Below, piece by piece: positions 8,238 through 16,719 of a stretch of 43,173 bases of DNA. The stretch lies in assembly GCA_000432275.1 (NCBI GenBank), contig HF995285.1, positions 23,415 through 66,587 on the forward strand. Direction: 5' to 3'. This DNA comes from Proteobacteria bacterium CAG:495. GTDB taxonomy: Bacteria > Pseudomonadota > Alphaproteobacteria > RF32 > CAG-239. Position numbers and translations under genes: made by a program. Numbering within the stretch: the first letter of the stretch is position 1; every line of letters begins with the position of its first letter. The notes under the pieces were generated by a model, which was not told where the DNA came from, ran no database searches, and saw nothing but the letters and a program-made list of their open reading frames with translations.

Positions 8238-8993
8238 ATGAAAAAACTTATCAATTATGTCCTGAACGGAGAAGGCCTTGGCGCTAAATATTTGTTGTTG
8301 CTGGCTCTTGTCGTCTCGATTATCGTCTCAATTATGCTCCGTATCGGCGGCAGTGAAGCTATCCCCTATGCTCAGTCAATCGCAGACCAGATGCTTCCCG
8401 TTAAGGTGCAGAACGGTCGTGTGGTCACCCCGGCTGACACCCTCAAAATCGCCTCGTTGCAAATCGACGGCGCATCCGACCCCATTGCTCTGCCGGTAGT
8501 CATTGATACGCGTACCGACACCCTGGACACCACACAATTGAAAGACGGTATCTACCTCACTCGGACAACGCTTTATACCGTTAACCGCAATCAGGTAAAA
8601 CTGGTCCGACTAGAAGGCAGTTTCGAACTGCCCCGTGCAGACTACCGCGAAACATTCAAATCTCTTCTGAACTGGTTTGCCGTAATTTTTGCCGTCGCGG
8701 CCATAGCCTTCTTGTTTGTATTCTACTTTTTGCTGACGCTTTTTTACGCCCTCTTTGCCAAATTTATCGGCTCATTGGCGTCACGCCCCTTAAACTTTGA
8801 CCAGCGGATGCGCCTGAGTTCGCTCGCTCTGATTGCCGCTTACATCATCTTCTATCCGCTCGGCTGGTTTAACATTCTCAATAACACTTTAATATTCTTT
8901 ATCGTTGTTATCGGCTTGCAGGCTTGGGGAATAAGCAAATTCCCAATCTTGGTTCAACCTGAAAACAAAGAAGAAAATTCTGACAACATCTAA
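8238..8993 (+). CDS. DUF1189-like polytopic membrane protein
   Basis: A 251-residue protein with one N-terminal membrane segment (about 19-36), an extracytoplasmic domain (about 40-140) and three to four C-terminal membrane segments. The extracytoplasmic part carries the pattern LPVKVQNGRVV...DTL and VVIDTRTDTLD...KDGIYLT, which resembles DUF1189 proteins. ATG has GGAG seven bases upstream. It follows qseC by 69 bases and ends at a strong terminator, so it may be the last gene of the ygiW-qseBC unit. The family has no assigned function. Confidence 0.65.
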   Translation: MKKLINYVLNGEGLGAKYLLLLALVVSIIVSIMLRIGGSEAIPYAQSIADQMLPVKVQNGRVVTPADTLKIASLQIDGASDPIALPVVIDTRTDTLDTTQLKDGIYLTRTTLYTVNRNQVKLVRLEGSFELPRADYRETFKSLLNWFAVIFAVAAIAFLFVFYFLLTLFYALFAKFIGSLASRPLNFDQRMRLSSLALIAAYIIFYPLGWFNILNNTLIFFIVVIGLQAWGISKFPILVQPENKEENSDNI

Positions 8994-8997
8994 CCTC

Positions 8998-9024
8998 AAG
9001 CCCCCTGAAAAAGGGGGCTTTTTT
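8998..9024 (+). terminator. Strong intrinsic terminator
   Basis: AAGCCCCC (8998-9005) pairs with GGGGGCTT (9013-9020) and a T run follows. It closes the ygiW-to-DUF1189 unit and faces the convergent gene ending at 9028. Confidence 0.92.
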
Positions 9025-9027
9025 ATT

Positions 9028-9528
9028 CTAATACTTACTTAAAATTGCAGTTCTGATATCTTTTGCTGCATCATTAATTGCCGTTATTATTTTCAGAGAA
9101 TCTCCACCAGAACCAGAACTTGAACCTTTACACCCTGCCAAAGCTACAGATGTCTTGTCGGATGTAGAAACAGAGTCACTAACAAATACAAGAATAGGTA
9201 TCGTCTCTCGACAAACTTTATCCCCACTGTAACTCTCGCTGGAACAATAGACCTTATATTGTCGTCCGGCAGATGTATTGCTGTATGAGCCCACTGCATT
9301 TTGCGAACTTGAAGTCCCTTGAGGACAGGGCTTCTCCGAGCAGGAAAATTTCTTGGGATCGGTCGGGCATGCCGTACAAAACCATCCGTCCCCCTTGGGA
9401 GCCGACAGATTATACCCCATCTCCGCACAAGTTGGTATTTTCTGACAACACTCCGTGTTTTGCGCTCTAACAGCAAAAACAGACATCATTGCCGCAGCGC
9501 AAACACTCCAAAATATTTTCTTTTTCAT
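9028..9528 (-). CDS. Exported Cys-containing protein, unknown function
   Basis: A 166-residue protein. MKKKIFWSVCAAAMMSVFAVRAQ is a signal peptide; the mature part has about a dozen Cys (ECCQKIPTC, WFCTACPT, FSCSEKPCPQGTSSS), a Gly/Ser-rich stretch and a C-terminal helix. ATG at 9528 is chosen for its strong ribosome binding site (AAGGAG) over an upstream in-frame start. The segment CPQGTSxS also occurs in the adjacent 441-residue protein, so the two are probably related and cotranscribed (10-base gap). No named family recognised; cell-surface or envelope location is likely. Confidence 0.75.
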   Translation of the reverse strand: MKKKIFWSVCAAAMMSVFAVRAQNTECCQKIPTCAEMGYNLSAPKGDGWFCTACPTDPKKFSCSEKPCPQGTSSSQNAVGSYSNTSAGRQYKVYCSSESYSGDKVCRETIPILVFVSDSVSTSDKTSVALAGCKGSSSGSGGDSLKIITAINDAAKDIRTAILSKY

Positions 9529-9538
9529 CTTCCTCTCC

Positions 9539-10864
9539 TTACAATAAATAAAACAAATACAAATAATTATACGGCGTAACATAACCAACCTCACACCCTA
9601 TGCCGCAGAACTTTCCTGAACAGGCCTCTTGCCTGCATACCGTACCTGCAGGACAGCTGCTTAAGGTACACTCGTTCCGGCACACGCAGCTTCCGTTGAT
9701 GCACACCGCTCCGTCCGAACAACCGCCGCAACATTCGCCTATCGCAATACAAACACCGTTGCAGGTTTTTAACCCTTTGTCTTCGCAAGTCTTGTCAACA
9801 CACACGCCGTTAACGCATTTCTGTTCTGCGCCACAGTTACAACATTCCGTCAGAGCAATGCACGCCCCGTTGCATTCTTTCATTCCTTTGTCCTCACAGG
9901 TTTTAGGGACACAGGCTCCGTCAAAACACTTTTGCTCGTCACTGCAGTTACAGCACTCCGTTAAAGCAATGCAAGCTCCCTCACAGTCCTTCATTCCCCG
10001 TTCTTCGCAGGTTTTCTCTTCGCAGCGGTAACAAATTGCTCCGCCGCTTAGACTGCCGCTGTCTACTGCTTTATGCTCCTCGTCACAACTGTCGCTAAGG
10101 CTGGTTCCCTGCGGACAGGGAATTATCTTTTCACACTTGCCCTCTTCCTCATAATAACCTTCCTTGCAACCAAGCTTGCTATATTTGTCGCCGCACTGCT
10201 CACACTCGGCATTTGCGGGACAAGAAGTTAAACTAAAACGTTCGTCACAATTGCAACGAAAACATCCCAGCCCTCCGACGCTGCCCGATTGCTCTTTATC
10301 CTGATTGCTTCCGCAAGAACGCACTTCCGTACTGAAACCTTCCGGACAAACGCAACTCTCGTATTTGCCTCCGCAGCTTTCTCCTGACATTTTCGCCGGA
10401 ACGACACAATTGCCGCTGTCAAAAGCAAACTCCGTTTTACAACGGCATTCGGTACAGAAATCGCCGCAGCAAGCTCCCGAAACTTCATAATTGCCGTTGC
10501 AATTTGAAACATTGTATTGGTATGCCGGCGGACAGGAACAACCTTTAAAACACTTTAACCCCGACACCGGATAAACGACGCCTCCGGCCTGGCGCGGCGG
10601 TTCACAATTGTCAAACAGGCCATATGTCCCGCAACCGGTATCAATATCGCCGCCGCCCGGATCTTCAGAACCGCGGCTGATATTTCCTTTAAGATAATCC
10701 GGCAGCCAATAAACCCCGGCTACCTCATAAGATAAATTCACCGAGGCAGGTTCCGGAGACAATGACATTGGTGTGAAATGCGGGTTTGTAACGGAGGCTG
10801 CCAAGGCTACATTGGCGCTCAATAAAACACTTGTAATAAAAGCGATTGTCGTCAAAATAGTCAT
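9539..10864 (-). CDS. Large secreted Cys-rich repeat protein
   Basis: A 441-residue exported protein with signal peptide (1-22, ending ALA). After a spacer (23-75) nearly all of the remainder is Cys-rich: EGF/keratin-like spacing, several CC pairs, and three tandem 37-38 residue units at 284-320, 321-357 and 358-395. Each unit reads roughly KTCE-K-G-K-C-G-CIA--ECC-C-----C--G-CV. The last ten residues (YNYLYLFYLL) are hydrophobic and unlike the rest. Start supported by GGAGG. So many Cys imply oxidative folding outside the cytoplasm. Probably a surface or adhesin-like protein; function not known. Confidence 0.75.
   Translation of the reverse strand: MTILTTIAFITSVLLSANVALAASVTNPHFTPMSLSPEPASVNLSYEVAGVYWLPDYLKGNISRGSEDPGGGDIDTGCGTYGLFDNCEPPRQAGGVVYPVSGLKCFKGCSCPPAYQYNVSNCNGNYEVSGACCGDFCTECRCKTEFAFDSGNCVVPAKMSGESCGGKYESCVCPEGFSTEVRSCGSNQDKEQSGSVGGLGCFRCNCDERFSLTSCPANAECEQCGDKYSKLGCKEGYYEEEGKCEKIIPCPQGTSLSDSCDEEHKAVDSGSLSGGAICYRCEEKTCEERGMKDCEGACIALTECCNCSDEQKCFDGACVPKTCEDKGMKECNGACIALTECCNCGAEQKCVNGVCVDKTCEDKGLKTCNGVCIAIGECCGGCSDGAVCINGSCVCRNECTLSSCPAGTVCRQEACSGKFCGIGCEVGYVTPYNYLYLFYLL
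9680..10015 (-). repeat. Three tandem units of about 112 bp within the Cys-rich gene
   Basis: Codons 284-395 of the Cys-rich protein form three consecutive units of 37, 37 and 38 residues. The first two share GACIALTECCNC exactly, the third is diverged. Such repeats can change copy number by slippage or recombination. Confidence 0.75.
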
Positions 10865-10896
10865 CTTTGCCGCCTCCGATATGTTACTCCAGAACC

Positions 10897-10942
10897 TGAT
10901 ATGCTCATATATTTAGCATATCATCTTCAAAATAATAGTCAA
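10897..10942 (-). promoter_or_regulatory. Promoter of the Cys-rich operon with overlapping palindrome
   Basis: On the minus strand TTGACT (10942-10937), a 16-base spacer and TATGCT (10920-10915) form a promoter. An inverted repeat with perfect 8-bp arms, TGATATGC (10897-10904) and GCATATCA (10916-10923), overlaps the -10 and start region and is a candidate operator. Confidence 0.5.
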
Positions 10943-10966
10943 TATATTATTACACCTGATAGACAA

Positions 10967-10999
10967 ACAAAAATGCCGCCTCCACACGAGACGGCATTA
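10967..10999 (-). terminator. Intrinsic terminator of the mla-like operon
   Basis: AATGCCG (10972-10978) pairs with CGGCATT (10992-10998); on the minus strand the hairpin is followed by TTTTTG. It lies 24 bases after the auxiliary lipoprotein stop. Confidence 0.75.
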
Positions 11000-11022
11000 A
11001 CTAATCACCAAATACGAAAATC

Positions 11023-11610
11023 TCAGTTCTGTTTTCGGCTTTTTTCAACAATCTGCAGAGCTATCTGCCGGGACAACTTCGCAATCAGATTACTTTGCAC
11101 CATAGCCAGGTCGTCATATGTTTTCCCTAACTGTTCAGAAAGCTCTGTCCGTTTCCGCACAACCGTGTTCCCTTGGGCATCGCGTATATACCACCAGGCT
11201 TCAAGCACTGCTTCGCCGCCGAATTGTCCGTCAAATTTATTTACCTCGACAGACACGGTATAATCAAACTTTTCTCTGACCGACATCTGTCCTTTTACGG
11301 CAGCACGCGGCAAAACCAGAGCCATATCCTCGGCAATCGTCCGCTGCAGCATTGTTCCCAACGGCTCGCTCCAGCGATTGAGTTCTGAAACGCTCAGCTC
11401 CACAGCCGTCTTGTTTTGCGTAACCATTTGCGGTTTGTCAACATATGAGGGAACCTTAACTTCTTTAACGCCTACGCTCAACCCGTTCTTATACGGTGCG
11501 GTAATCACTCCGGCATTCTCCACCGCAAGACTGTAAAATTTCGACTGCCGGCTGGTGCCGACGCAAGCCCCGAGCACCAAAACAAGAATCAAAACCGAAA
11601 CTTTTTTCAT
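11023..11610 (-). CDS. ABC-type transport auxiliary lipoprotein (PqiC/ABC_trans_aux-like)
   Basis: A 195-residue lipoprotein: MKKVSVLILVLVLGAC has lipobox L-G-A-C, then the domain with YSL near the start, VGVKEVKVPSYVDKPQMVTQ, SELNRWSEPLGTMLQRTIAEDMA and a C-terminal helix, matching the ABC_trans_aux/PqiC family. Such lipoproteins act with MCE proteins to carry phospholipids across the periplasm. It is the last gene of the permease-ATPase-MCE-lipoprotein operon and follows the MCE gene without a gap. Confidence 0.88.
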   Translation of the reverse strand: MKKVSVLILVLVLGACVGTSRQSKFYSLAVENAGVITAPYKNGLSVGVKEVKVPSYVDKPQMVTQNKTAVELSVSELNRWSEPLGTMLQRTIAEDMALVLPRAAVKGQMSVREKFDYTVSVEVNKFDGQFGGEAVLEAWWYIRDAQGNTVVRKRTELSEQLGKTYDDLAMVQSNLIAKLSRQIALQIVEKSRKQN

Positions 11611-12399
11611 CTAATTACCTCTCTTTCCTTTCAACAGCGCTTCTGGATGCCGCTCCACATAGTCGGCAAAATTGCGGAAAGCTTTGGATGCTTCTCCGAA
11701 GTTGGCTATTGCCTGATTCAGATTGTCGAACGTGTCGGCAGAAACTTCCGCATTGTCTTTCACTGCCTTGTTCAGATTTTTGAAAGTATCGCTGATTTGC
11801 GGCATAACTATCGGAATCTGCTTGTTCATCTCGTCAAAAAACCGGTTAAACTTCTCCACGCTCTCCCTAATCGGAATATTCTGGATGCCTTTGGAGATTT
11901 CCCCCATCGGAGATAATACCGTCGGAATTTCCAATACGTCTTTATCGTGTCCCCGATAACGCAGTTCAATCGGAGTATCCGGCAGCATCTCCAACTCAAT
12001 CACCAATTGCCCGGTCAGATAATTTTGCGCCGTCAACCGGGCGCGCAGTCCTTTTTTAATCAAAGCGTCCAAAATTTCCCGTTTGTCGTCTTCCGGTCTT
12101 TCCCGCGTATGAATTCCCTGATAATCTTCCATTTTGGCATAAACCGGTATGCTGAAGTCCAGATTGTTGGCGTCGGCAATCAGGTCAATCTTTGCCACTT
12201 TTCCGATTTCCACACCTTTAAATACCACTGATGAACCCACATTCAAGCCTTTAATCGATTCATCAAAATACATTACCAGCATATTGCCGCTGCCGCCAAA
12301 AAATTTCTGGCGGATAAACATCGTCATCACTACGGCAAATACCAGTATTCCCGTTACCAAAAAAATTCCGATAAGTCTGCGATTAGGCTCTCTGTGCAT
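11611..12399 (-). CDS. mlaD: MCE-domain protein (MlaD-like), membrane-anchored lipid-binding component
   Basis: A 262-residue protein with one N-terminal membrane helix (about 10-30) and an MCE domain (about 38-120: VMYFDESIKGLNVGSSVVFKGVEIGKV). A long helical C-terminal region (about 150-250) probably forms the tunnel or coiled-coil part. The domain is periplasmic and binds lipid as a ring. Start overlaps the ATPase gene by 17 bases. The symbol follows the Mla system; homologues of this four-gene type are often annotated only as MCE family or Ttg2C. Confidence 0.88.
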   Translation of the reverse strand: MHREPNRRLIGIFLVTGILVFAVVMTMFIRQKFFGGSGNMLVMYFDESIKGLNVGSSVVFKGVEIGKVAKIDLIADANNLDFSIPVYAKMEDYQGIHTRERPEDDKREILDALIKKGLRARLTAQNYLTGQLVIELEMLPDTPIELRYRGHDKDVLEIPTVLSPMGEISKGIQNIPIRESVEKFNRFFDEMNKQIPIVMPQISDTFKNLNKAVKDNAEVSADTFDNLNQAIANFGEASKAFRNFADYVERHPEALLKGKRGN

Positions 12400-13156
12400 T
12401 TTTCCCGGCCCCTCTTGTTAAAAATTCATAAACAGTATCGTTCGGCGGATTGGTCAATAAGTCTTTAGGATTGCCCCGCCCCAAGATGCTCTTGGTGTCC
12501 GCGTCCAAAAAAATCGAATTGGTTCCGATGGTAAAAATCGAATTCAACTCGTGAGTAACGACGACAATGGTGGTTTTCAGGCTTTGGTTTATATCGATAA
12601 TCAAATCGTCCAGCAGCTTAGAACTGATGGGATCAAGCCCTGCTGACGGTTCGTCAAAATATAAAATCTCCGGATCCAGCGCCAAAGCCCGCGCCAAACC
12701 CGCGCGCTTTTTCATGCCGCCGCTGATTTCCGAAGGATAAAAGCCTCCAAAACCCGCCAAACCGACCAAAGCCAGTTTCAGTTCAACCAGTTCGTCAATC
12801 AGTTTCTGGGAATATCCGCTGTATTGCTGCAACGGCAACGCCACATTTTCGGCCAGCGTCATCGAACTGAACAATGCGCCGCTTTGATACAAAATGCCGC
12901 ATCGCCGCATAAACTTGTTTTTTTCGGCCGTATTCAGAGCGGTAAAATCAACGCCGTCAATAACTATCTTGCCTTTCGTCGGCGGCATCAGTCCCGTCAG
13001 CAGCCTCAGCAAACTGCTCTTACCGCCGCCGCTGGCTCCCATAATAATGAAAATATCCTGTTTTCTGACTTCAAAACTGGCATCCTTAAGCAGAACGAAA
13101 TCTCCGTATGCCATTGTCAGGTCGCTTACTTTAATCTGTACGTCATTACCGCTCAT
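12383..13156 (-). CDS. mlaF: ABC transporter ATPase (MlaF-like)
   Basis: A 257-residue cytoplasmic ATPase with Walker A GASGGGKSS (about 40-48), signature EISGGMKKRAGLARAL, Walker B ILYFDEPSAGLDP and the switch His in VVTHEL. The MKKR form of the signature is typical of MCE-linked transporters. It powers lipid movement through the MlaE-type permease encoded just upstream (4-base overlap). Confidence 0.92.
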   Translation of the reverse strand: MSGNDVQIKVSDLTMAYGDFVLLKDASFEVRKQDIFIIMGASGGGKSSLLRLLTGLMPPTKGKIVIDGVDFTALNTAEKNKFMRRCGILYQSGALFSSMTLAENVALPLQQYSGYSQKLIDELVELKLALVGLAGFGGFYPSEISGGMKKRAGLARALALDPEILYFDEPSAGLDPISSKLLDDLIIDINQSLKTTIVVVTHELNSIFTIGTNSIFLDADTKSILGRGNPKDLLTNPPNDTVYEFLTRGAGKNAQRA

Positions 13157-14268
13157 ATGCCCATCACCTCAAAAATTAAAGTAAGCACGCCGGTAACGAC
13201 AATCATCCATACAATTGCCGAAACCACCGCCCGCGTTGTCGCGACACCGACGCTGTCCGCGTTGCGCCCGCTGTTAATGCCGTAATAACAACCGCACCAG
13301 GCAATAACAAAGCCATAAACGAACCCGTGAAAAATACCGACCAGAAAATTCGTCATATTCAAAGCGTCGTGCGAATATTTCCAATATTCGGCCCAGGGAA
13401 TGTCAAGCATCAAAACCCCGACGGCCGCACCGCCCAATATCCCCGTAAAATCAGCCAAAATCACCAAAAACGGCATAGTCAGAATCAAACTGCCGATTCG
13501 CGGCACAATCAAAAAATCCGTTACCGGAATACCCATCGTCTTCAAAGCGTCAATTTCTTCATTGACCTGCATCGTCCCTATTGTCGCGGCATAAGACGCA
13601 CCGGTTCGGCCCGCCATGATAATGCCGACCATGATAGCCCCCATAATCCGCGTCATGCCGATGGCAACCAGACTGGCAACATAAATCTGCGCCCCGAAAT
13701 TTTTGAGCTGAATGGCGCCGACAAACGCCAAAATCAATCCCACCATAAAACTGACCAGCGAAACGATGGCAACGGCCTTATAACTGCTGTCCTCCACCGA
13801 AAATTCAAAATCCACCCGGCGATAAACAGCTTTGCCCCGAAACATTCGTCCCATAGCGGCAAGCGTTTGCAAAATAAAGTCCAATCCCTTGCTGAAACTC
13901 TTATACAGCCGATAAGCCCAATCTCCCATCCGCTCAAGCAATGAAAACTTTTTCTCGACGGGGCGTTCCGGCTTGCGGTCAACGGTCAGGGCCAAATCCA
14001 GCAGTCGGCGCAAGTTATCGGGCAAAAGCTTTTGTTCGGAAACAATGTTTTGCCCCTGCAAGGCCTTTAACACATCAAACAAAAAAACCGCCAGCGTTGA
14101 ATCCCATTGCCCCAGCCTCGTTCCGTCAAAAACAACGGCAGATACTTTTCCCGGAATTATGTGCGCCATAATTTCCTTTTTACGACCGGCGTCGTCATAA
14201 TTGTGAAAATCGCCTTCCATAACGATAATCAGCCTGCCGCCGTCAATTTTATACCCGAGTTTCATCAC
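13153..14268 (-). CDS. mlaE: MlaE-family permease with N-terminal STAS-like domain
   Basis: A 371-residue protein. Residues about 1-95 look like a STAS fold (VVFDGTRLGQWDSTLAVFLFDVLKAL), and about 150-371 form the MlaE/Ttg2B permease with VGIIMAGRTGASYAATIGTM and EEIDALKTMGIPV. Fusion of STAS to the permease is a common alternative to a separate MlaB. The start is GTG at 14268 (AGGG eight bases upstream); ATG at 14265 is equally possible. Confidence 0.9.
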   Translation of the reverse strand: MMKLGYKIDGGRLIIVMEGDFHNYDDAGRKKEIMAHIIPGKVSAVVFDGTRLGQWDSTLAVFLFDVLKALQGQNIVSEQKLLPDNLRRLLDLALTVDRKPERPVEKKFSLLERMGDWAYRLYKSFSKGLDFILQTLAAMGRMFRGKAVYRRVDFEFSVEDSSYKAVAIVSLVSFMVGLILAFVGAIQLKNFGAQIYVASLVAIGMTRIMGAIMVGIIMAGRTGASYAATIGTMQVNEEIDALKTMGIPVTDFLIVPRIGSLILTMPFLVILADFTGILGGAAVGVLMLDIPWAEYWKYSHDALNMTNFLVGIFHGFVYGFVIAWCGCYYGINSGRNADSVGVATTRAVVSAIVWMIVVTGVLTLIFEVMGI

Positions 14269-14300
14269 ATCAAGACCCTGCCGTATTAAATATCGGTTGT

Positions 14301-14329
14301 ATTATATTTTCTAATTTAACCGTCTGCAA
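14301..14329 (-). promoter_or_regulatory. Promoter of the mla-like operon
   Basis: On the minus strand TTGCAG (14329-14324), 17 bases, then a perfect TATAAT (14306-14301), about 32 bases before the mlaE start. Confidence 0.75.
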
Positions 14330-14349
14330 GCGGATTATCCCGCCGAAGA

Positions 14350-14408
14350 TAATCAGGTATGTATATGGTGCCGCAAAAACCTCAGGCTCCGAGATTCAAA
14401 CCTGATTA
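14350..14408. repeat. Inverted repeat between the lysR and mlaE genes
   Basis: TAATCAGGT (14350-14358) and ACCTGATTA (14400-14408) are perfect 9-bp arms 41 bases apart. They lie upstream of the mla promoter and just after the LysR gene stop. Possible paired regulator sites or a weak hairpin. Confidence 0.35.
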
Positions 14409-14439
14409 GGGTATTTATGTAAACATCAAAAGCTAAAAA

Positions 14440-15366
14440 TCACCCCTGACGAACTTGAGTATTTTTGGCTGGCTCGTCTCTGCCCACAATCTGCTTCAAA
14501 AAATCAAGAACGACTTTGATTCTGGGAATATCCTTCGTGTCTTTGTATGCCATCAGATACAGCTTCAAATCAAAGTCAAAACTGTCCGGACAAACCCTAA
14601 TCAAATTAGGAATGCTGTCAGCATACCACAACGGGCTCATACCGATGCCGAAACCGCCCTGTAATGCGTCTCTCAACGAAAAAACCGAATTTGTCTTATA
14701 TACGATATGGCGGGACTTGTTGATAATGGCATTCAATCGGGGAACATGAAGACTGTGAACGTTTTTCATAACCAGACGATGGTTTTTCACCAAGTCGTCC
14801 AAATCTTTGGGCATCCCGTATTTGTCAATGTAATCCTGTGCCGCAAAAAGCCCGCAGCGGATTTTCTTGGCGGCCACCACTTCGACGTCAGAATTTTCCA
14901 AAGGTTCGTAGTGAATGCAAATGTCTGCCTCCAGAGTGCTCATGTCCGGCATTGTATTGCCGATAATGGTTTCCAGATGCAAATCGGGATAGCTTTCCAA
15001 AAAGGAGCATATCTCGTGCTTTGCCGTAGAACCTAAATAATCGGCCAGCGCATCCATCATTCCGAGACGCACAATCCCTTTGCAGGACGAAGCTTCTTCA
15101 CCGAAATTGTCCAGTTCATGCAGCGAACGGACAATGTTCTCCGCAACCTTCAACACTCTTTTGCCTTCCGGCGTAATAAAGGTTCCCCGCCCGTTGCTCT
15201 TCAAAAAATAAGTCTTGGTTTCCGCCTGTAAATCAGAAATATATTTATTCACCGTATCAACCGACGCTCCGAGTTTTTCGGCAACGGCGCGCTTGCTGCC
15301 GTGTTTCGAAAAAGCATACAGATACAGCAGGCTTTCCAGTTTTGAAATGTCTTTTTTATTTATCAT
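14440..15366 (-). CDS. LysR-family transcriptional regulator
   Basis: A 308-residue protein with an N-terminal winged helix (about 8-68: GSKRAVAEKLGASVDTVNKYISDLQAE) and a C-terminal periplasmic-binding-like effector domain (about 95-295). The domain order and length fit LTTRs, although the recognition helix is less typical (DTVNKYI in place of SAVSxxI). Target and ligand are unknown. It has a good promoter of its own and is divergent from an XRE-type gene. Neighbouring mla genes are in the same direction but have a separate promoter. Confidence 0.82.
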   Translation of the reverse strand: MINKKDISKLESLLYLYAFSKHGSKRAVAEKLGASVDTVNKYISDLQAETKTYFLKSNGRGTFITPEGKRVLKVAENIVRSLHELDNFGEEASSCKGIVRLGMMDALADYLGSTAKHEICSFLESYPDLHLETIIGNTMPDMSTLEADICIHYEPLENSDVEVVAAKKIRCGLFAAQDYIDKYGMPKDLDDLVKNHRLVMKNVHSLHVPRLNAIINKSRHIVYKTNSVFSLRDALQGGFGIGMSPLWYADSIPNLIRVCPDSFDFDLKLYLMAYKDTKDIPRIKVVLDFLKQIVGRDEPAKNTQVRQG

Positions 15367-15397
15367 AATTATGAGTTCTTTCTGTTAGTTCCTAACC

Positions 15398-15426
15398 ATA
15401 ATAAAAACTTTTCCCTTTTTAATCAA
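15398..15426 (-). promoter_or_regulatory. Promoter of the LysR-family gene
   Basis: On the minus strand TTGATT (15426-15421), 17 bases, then TATTAT (15403-15398), about 32 bases before the start codon. Confidence 0.65.
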
Positions 15427-15517
15427 GTTGCACAAGTAAAATAAATAAAACTTTTGATTTAATCGTTGTAATACCTACACTTAAGTGGACTTCTCACTCG
15501 GGATAAACAAGACTATT

Positions 15518-15766
15518 ATGATTTTTATGAAAATACGTGATGCTCATAAATTCAGTGACCGGGTTGTTGATATTCTCCGTGAAGAAAGAATAAAACAAGG
15601 CGTTAGTCAGTACCAAATAGCGCTCCACTGCGACATTAGCAAGAGCGCATTGAGCTATATCGAAAAACACGAACGCCGCCCCACCCTCTATACTTTAGCC
15701 ATCATCGCCAGCTACCTGAACATCAAACTTTCAGACCTCATCCGCCTTGCGGAAAACACCAAATGA
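15518..15766 (+). CDS. Small XRE-family (Cro/CI HTH) regulator
   Basis: About 82 residues, almost all one HTH_3 domain: VVDILREERIKQGVSQYQIALHCDISKSALSYIEKHERRPTLYTLAIIASYL. Start is uncertain: ATG 15518, ATG 15527 and an upstream GTG (15485) are in frame and none has a strong ribosome binding site. A stand-alone DNA-binding domain of this kind is probably a local repressor. Divergent from the LysR gene, so either could control the shared region. Confidence 0.75.
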   Translation: MIFMKIRDAHKFSDRVVDILREERIKQGVSQYQIALHCDISKSALSYIEKHERRPTLYTLAIIASYLNIKLSDLIRLAENTK

Positions 15767-15922
15767 GCAATATATAAGCTTATGCTTAAATAAAATCCCC
15801 AAATACCCATATAGACTTTAGTTCTATATTTTCGCCTGACTGCAAAAGTTTTGATTGCCAAACCGGATGGAATGGACTAAATCTTTTTTCAGAGTAATCA
15901 TGCTTCCGAAAAAGGAGAGGCC

Positions 15923-16669
15923 TTGAAATATTTTTTGTTTTTCGTTTTATTCCTGGCCGGCTGCCGGGGGATAACGCCGCCGCCCGAATTTACTTTCCAA
16001 ACGGTGCAAACGCACACCTTTTCGCTGGCGGCATGGAGCAAACTCCAGGCTCCCGGCGAACCCGTAAAAATATACATTGAAGGCGACGGCCGCGCTTTTG
16101 ACATTGACGGACAACCGACGTCAGACCCCACGCCTCGCGGAACCATGCTGCGGGAAATCGCTTTTGGCGACACCCACCCCAACGTTGTTTATTTGGGCCG
16201 CCCCTGTCAGTTTGTTACAAATTCCGCCTGTCGCCAAAAATATTGGACCACGGCGCGCTTCGCCCCCGAAGTCATTGATGCGGAAACCGAAGCCGTCAAA
16301 TTCTTTGCACAAAACCGTCCGGTAACGCTGGTCGGGTTTTCGGGAGGAGCTATGGTGGCAGCCCTGATTGCGGCAACCCGCCCCGAAATAAACGTTGCAA
16401 AAGTCGTCACTGTTTCCGGCAACCTTGATCATCAGGCCTGGACGGCCTACCACAGGCTTCCTCCTTTAAGTGATTCCCTAAATCTGCCCGATTATATGGC
16501 ATCTTTTTCCCTCATTCCGCAATATCATTATGTCGGCAGCGACGACGACAATATCCCTCCTGCCCTGACCCGCCAAATTATTGGCAATCCGCGTCTCGTC
16601 AGGGAGGTAAAGGGAGCCGGCCACGGCAGCGGTTATCAGAATGTCTACGGGGAAATCCGCGCCCAATAA
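15923..16669 (+). CDS. Alpha/beta-hydrolase lipoprotein
   Basis: A 248-residue protein starting at TTG, which is six to eight bases after a strong AAAGGAGAGG; no ATG is available in frame. MKYFLFFVLFLAGC is a lipoprotein signal (L-A-G-C). The fold shows a serine-hydrolase elbow VGFSGGA (nucleophile Ser in GFSGG, about residue 140), a possible acid near DDD (about 213) and His in GAGHGSGY (about 234), consistent with a catalytic triad. Likely an envelope esterase or peptidase; substrate unknown. Confidence 0.75.
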   Translation: MKYFLFFVLFLAGCRGITPPPEFTFQTVQTHTFSLAAWSKLQAPGEPVKIYIEGDGRAFDIDGQPTSDPTPRGTMLREIAFGDTHPNVVYLGRPCQFVTNSACRQKYWTTARFAPEVIDAETEAVKFFAQNRPVTLVGFSGGAMVAALIAATRPEINVAKVVTVSGNLDHQAWTAYHRLPPLSDSLNLPDYMASFSLIPQYHYVGSDDDNIPPALTRQIIGNPRLVREVKGAGHGSGYQNVYGEIRAQ

Positions 16670-16670
16670 A

Positions 16671-16703
16671 AAAAAACAGCCTTTGCAAAGGCTGTTTTTT
16701 TTT
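16671..16703. terminator. Bidirectional intrinsic terminator
   Basis: A perfect 20-base palindrome (16676-16695; arms ACAGCCTTTG/CAAAGGCTGT) flanked by A and T runs on both sides, placed between two convergent genes. Confidence 0.92.
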
Positions 16704-16719
16704 AAGCGGCAAACATTCG

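Noticed and set aside
9680..10015. Tandem repeats considered as a CRISPR array
   Set aside because: Units are in-frame coding repeats of a Cys-rich protein without spacers; no cas genes are in the window.
15900..15926. A nine-codon frame (ATG to TGA) overlapping the TTG start of the hydrolase lipoprotein
   Set aside because: Its last codons contain the ribosome binding site of the lipoprotein; most likely chance.
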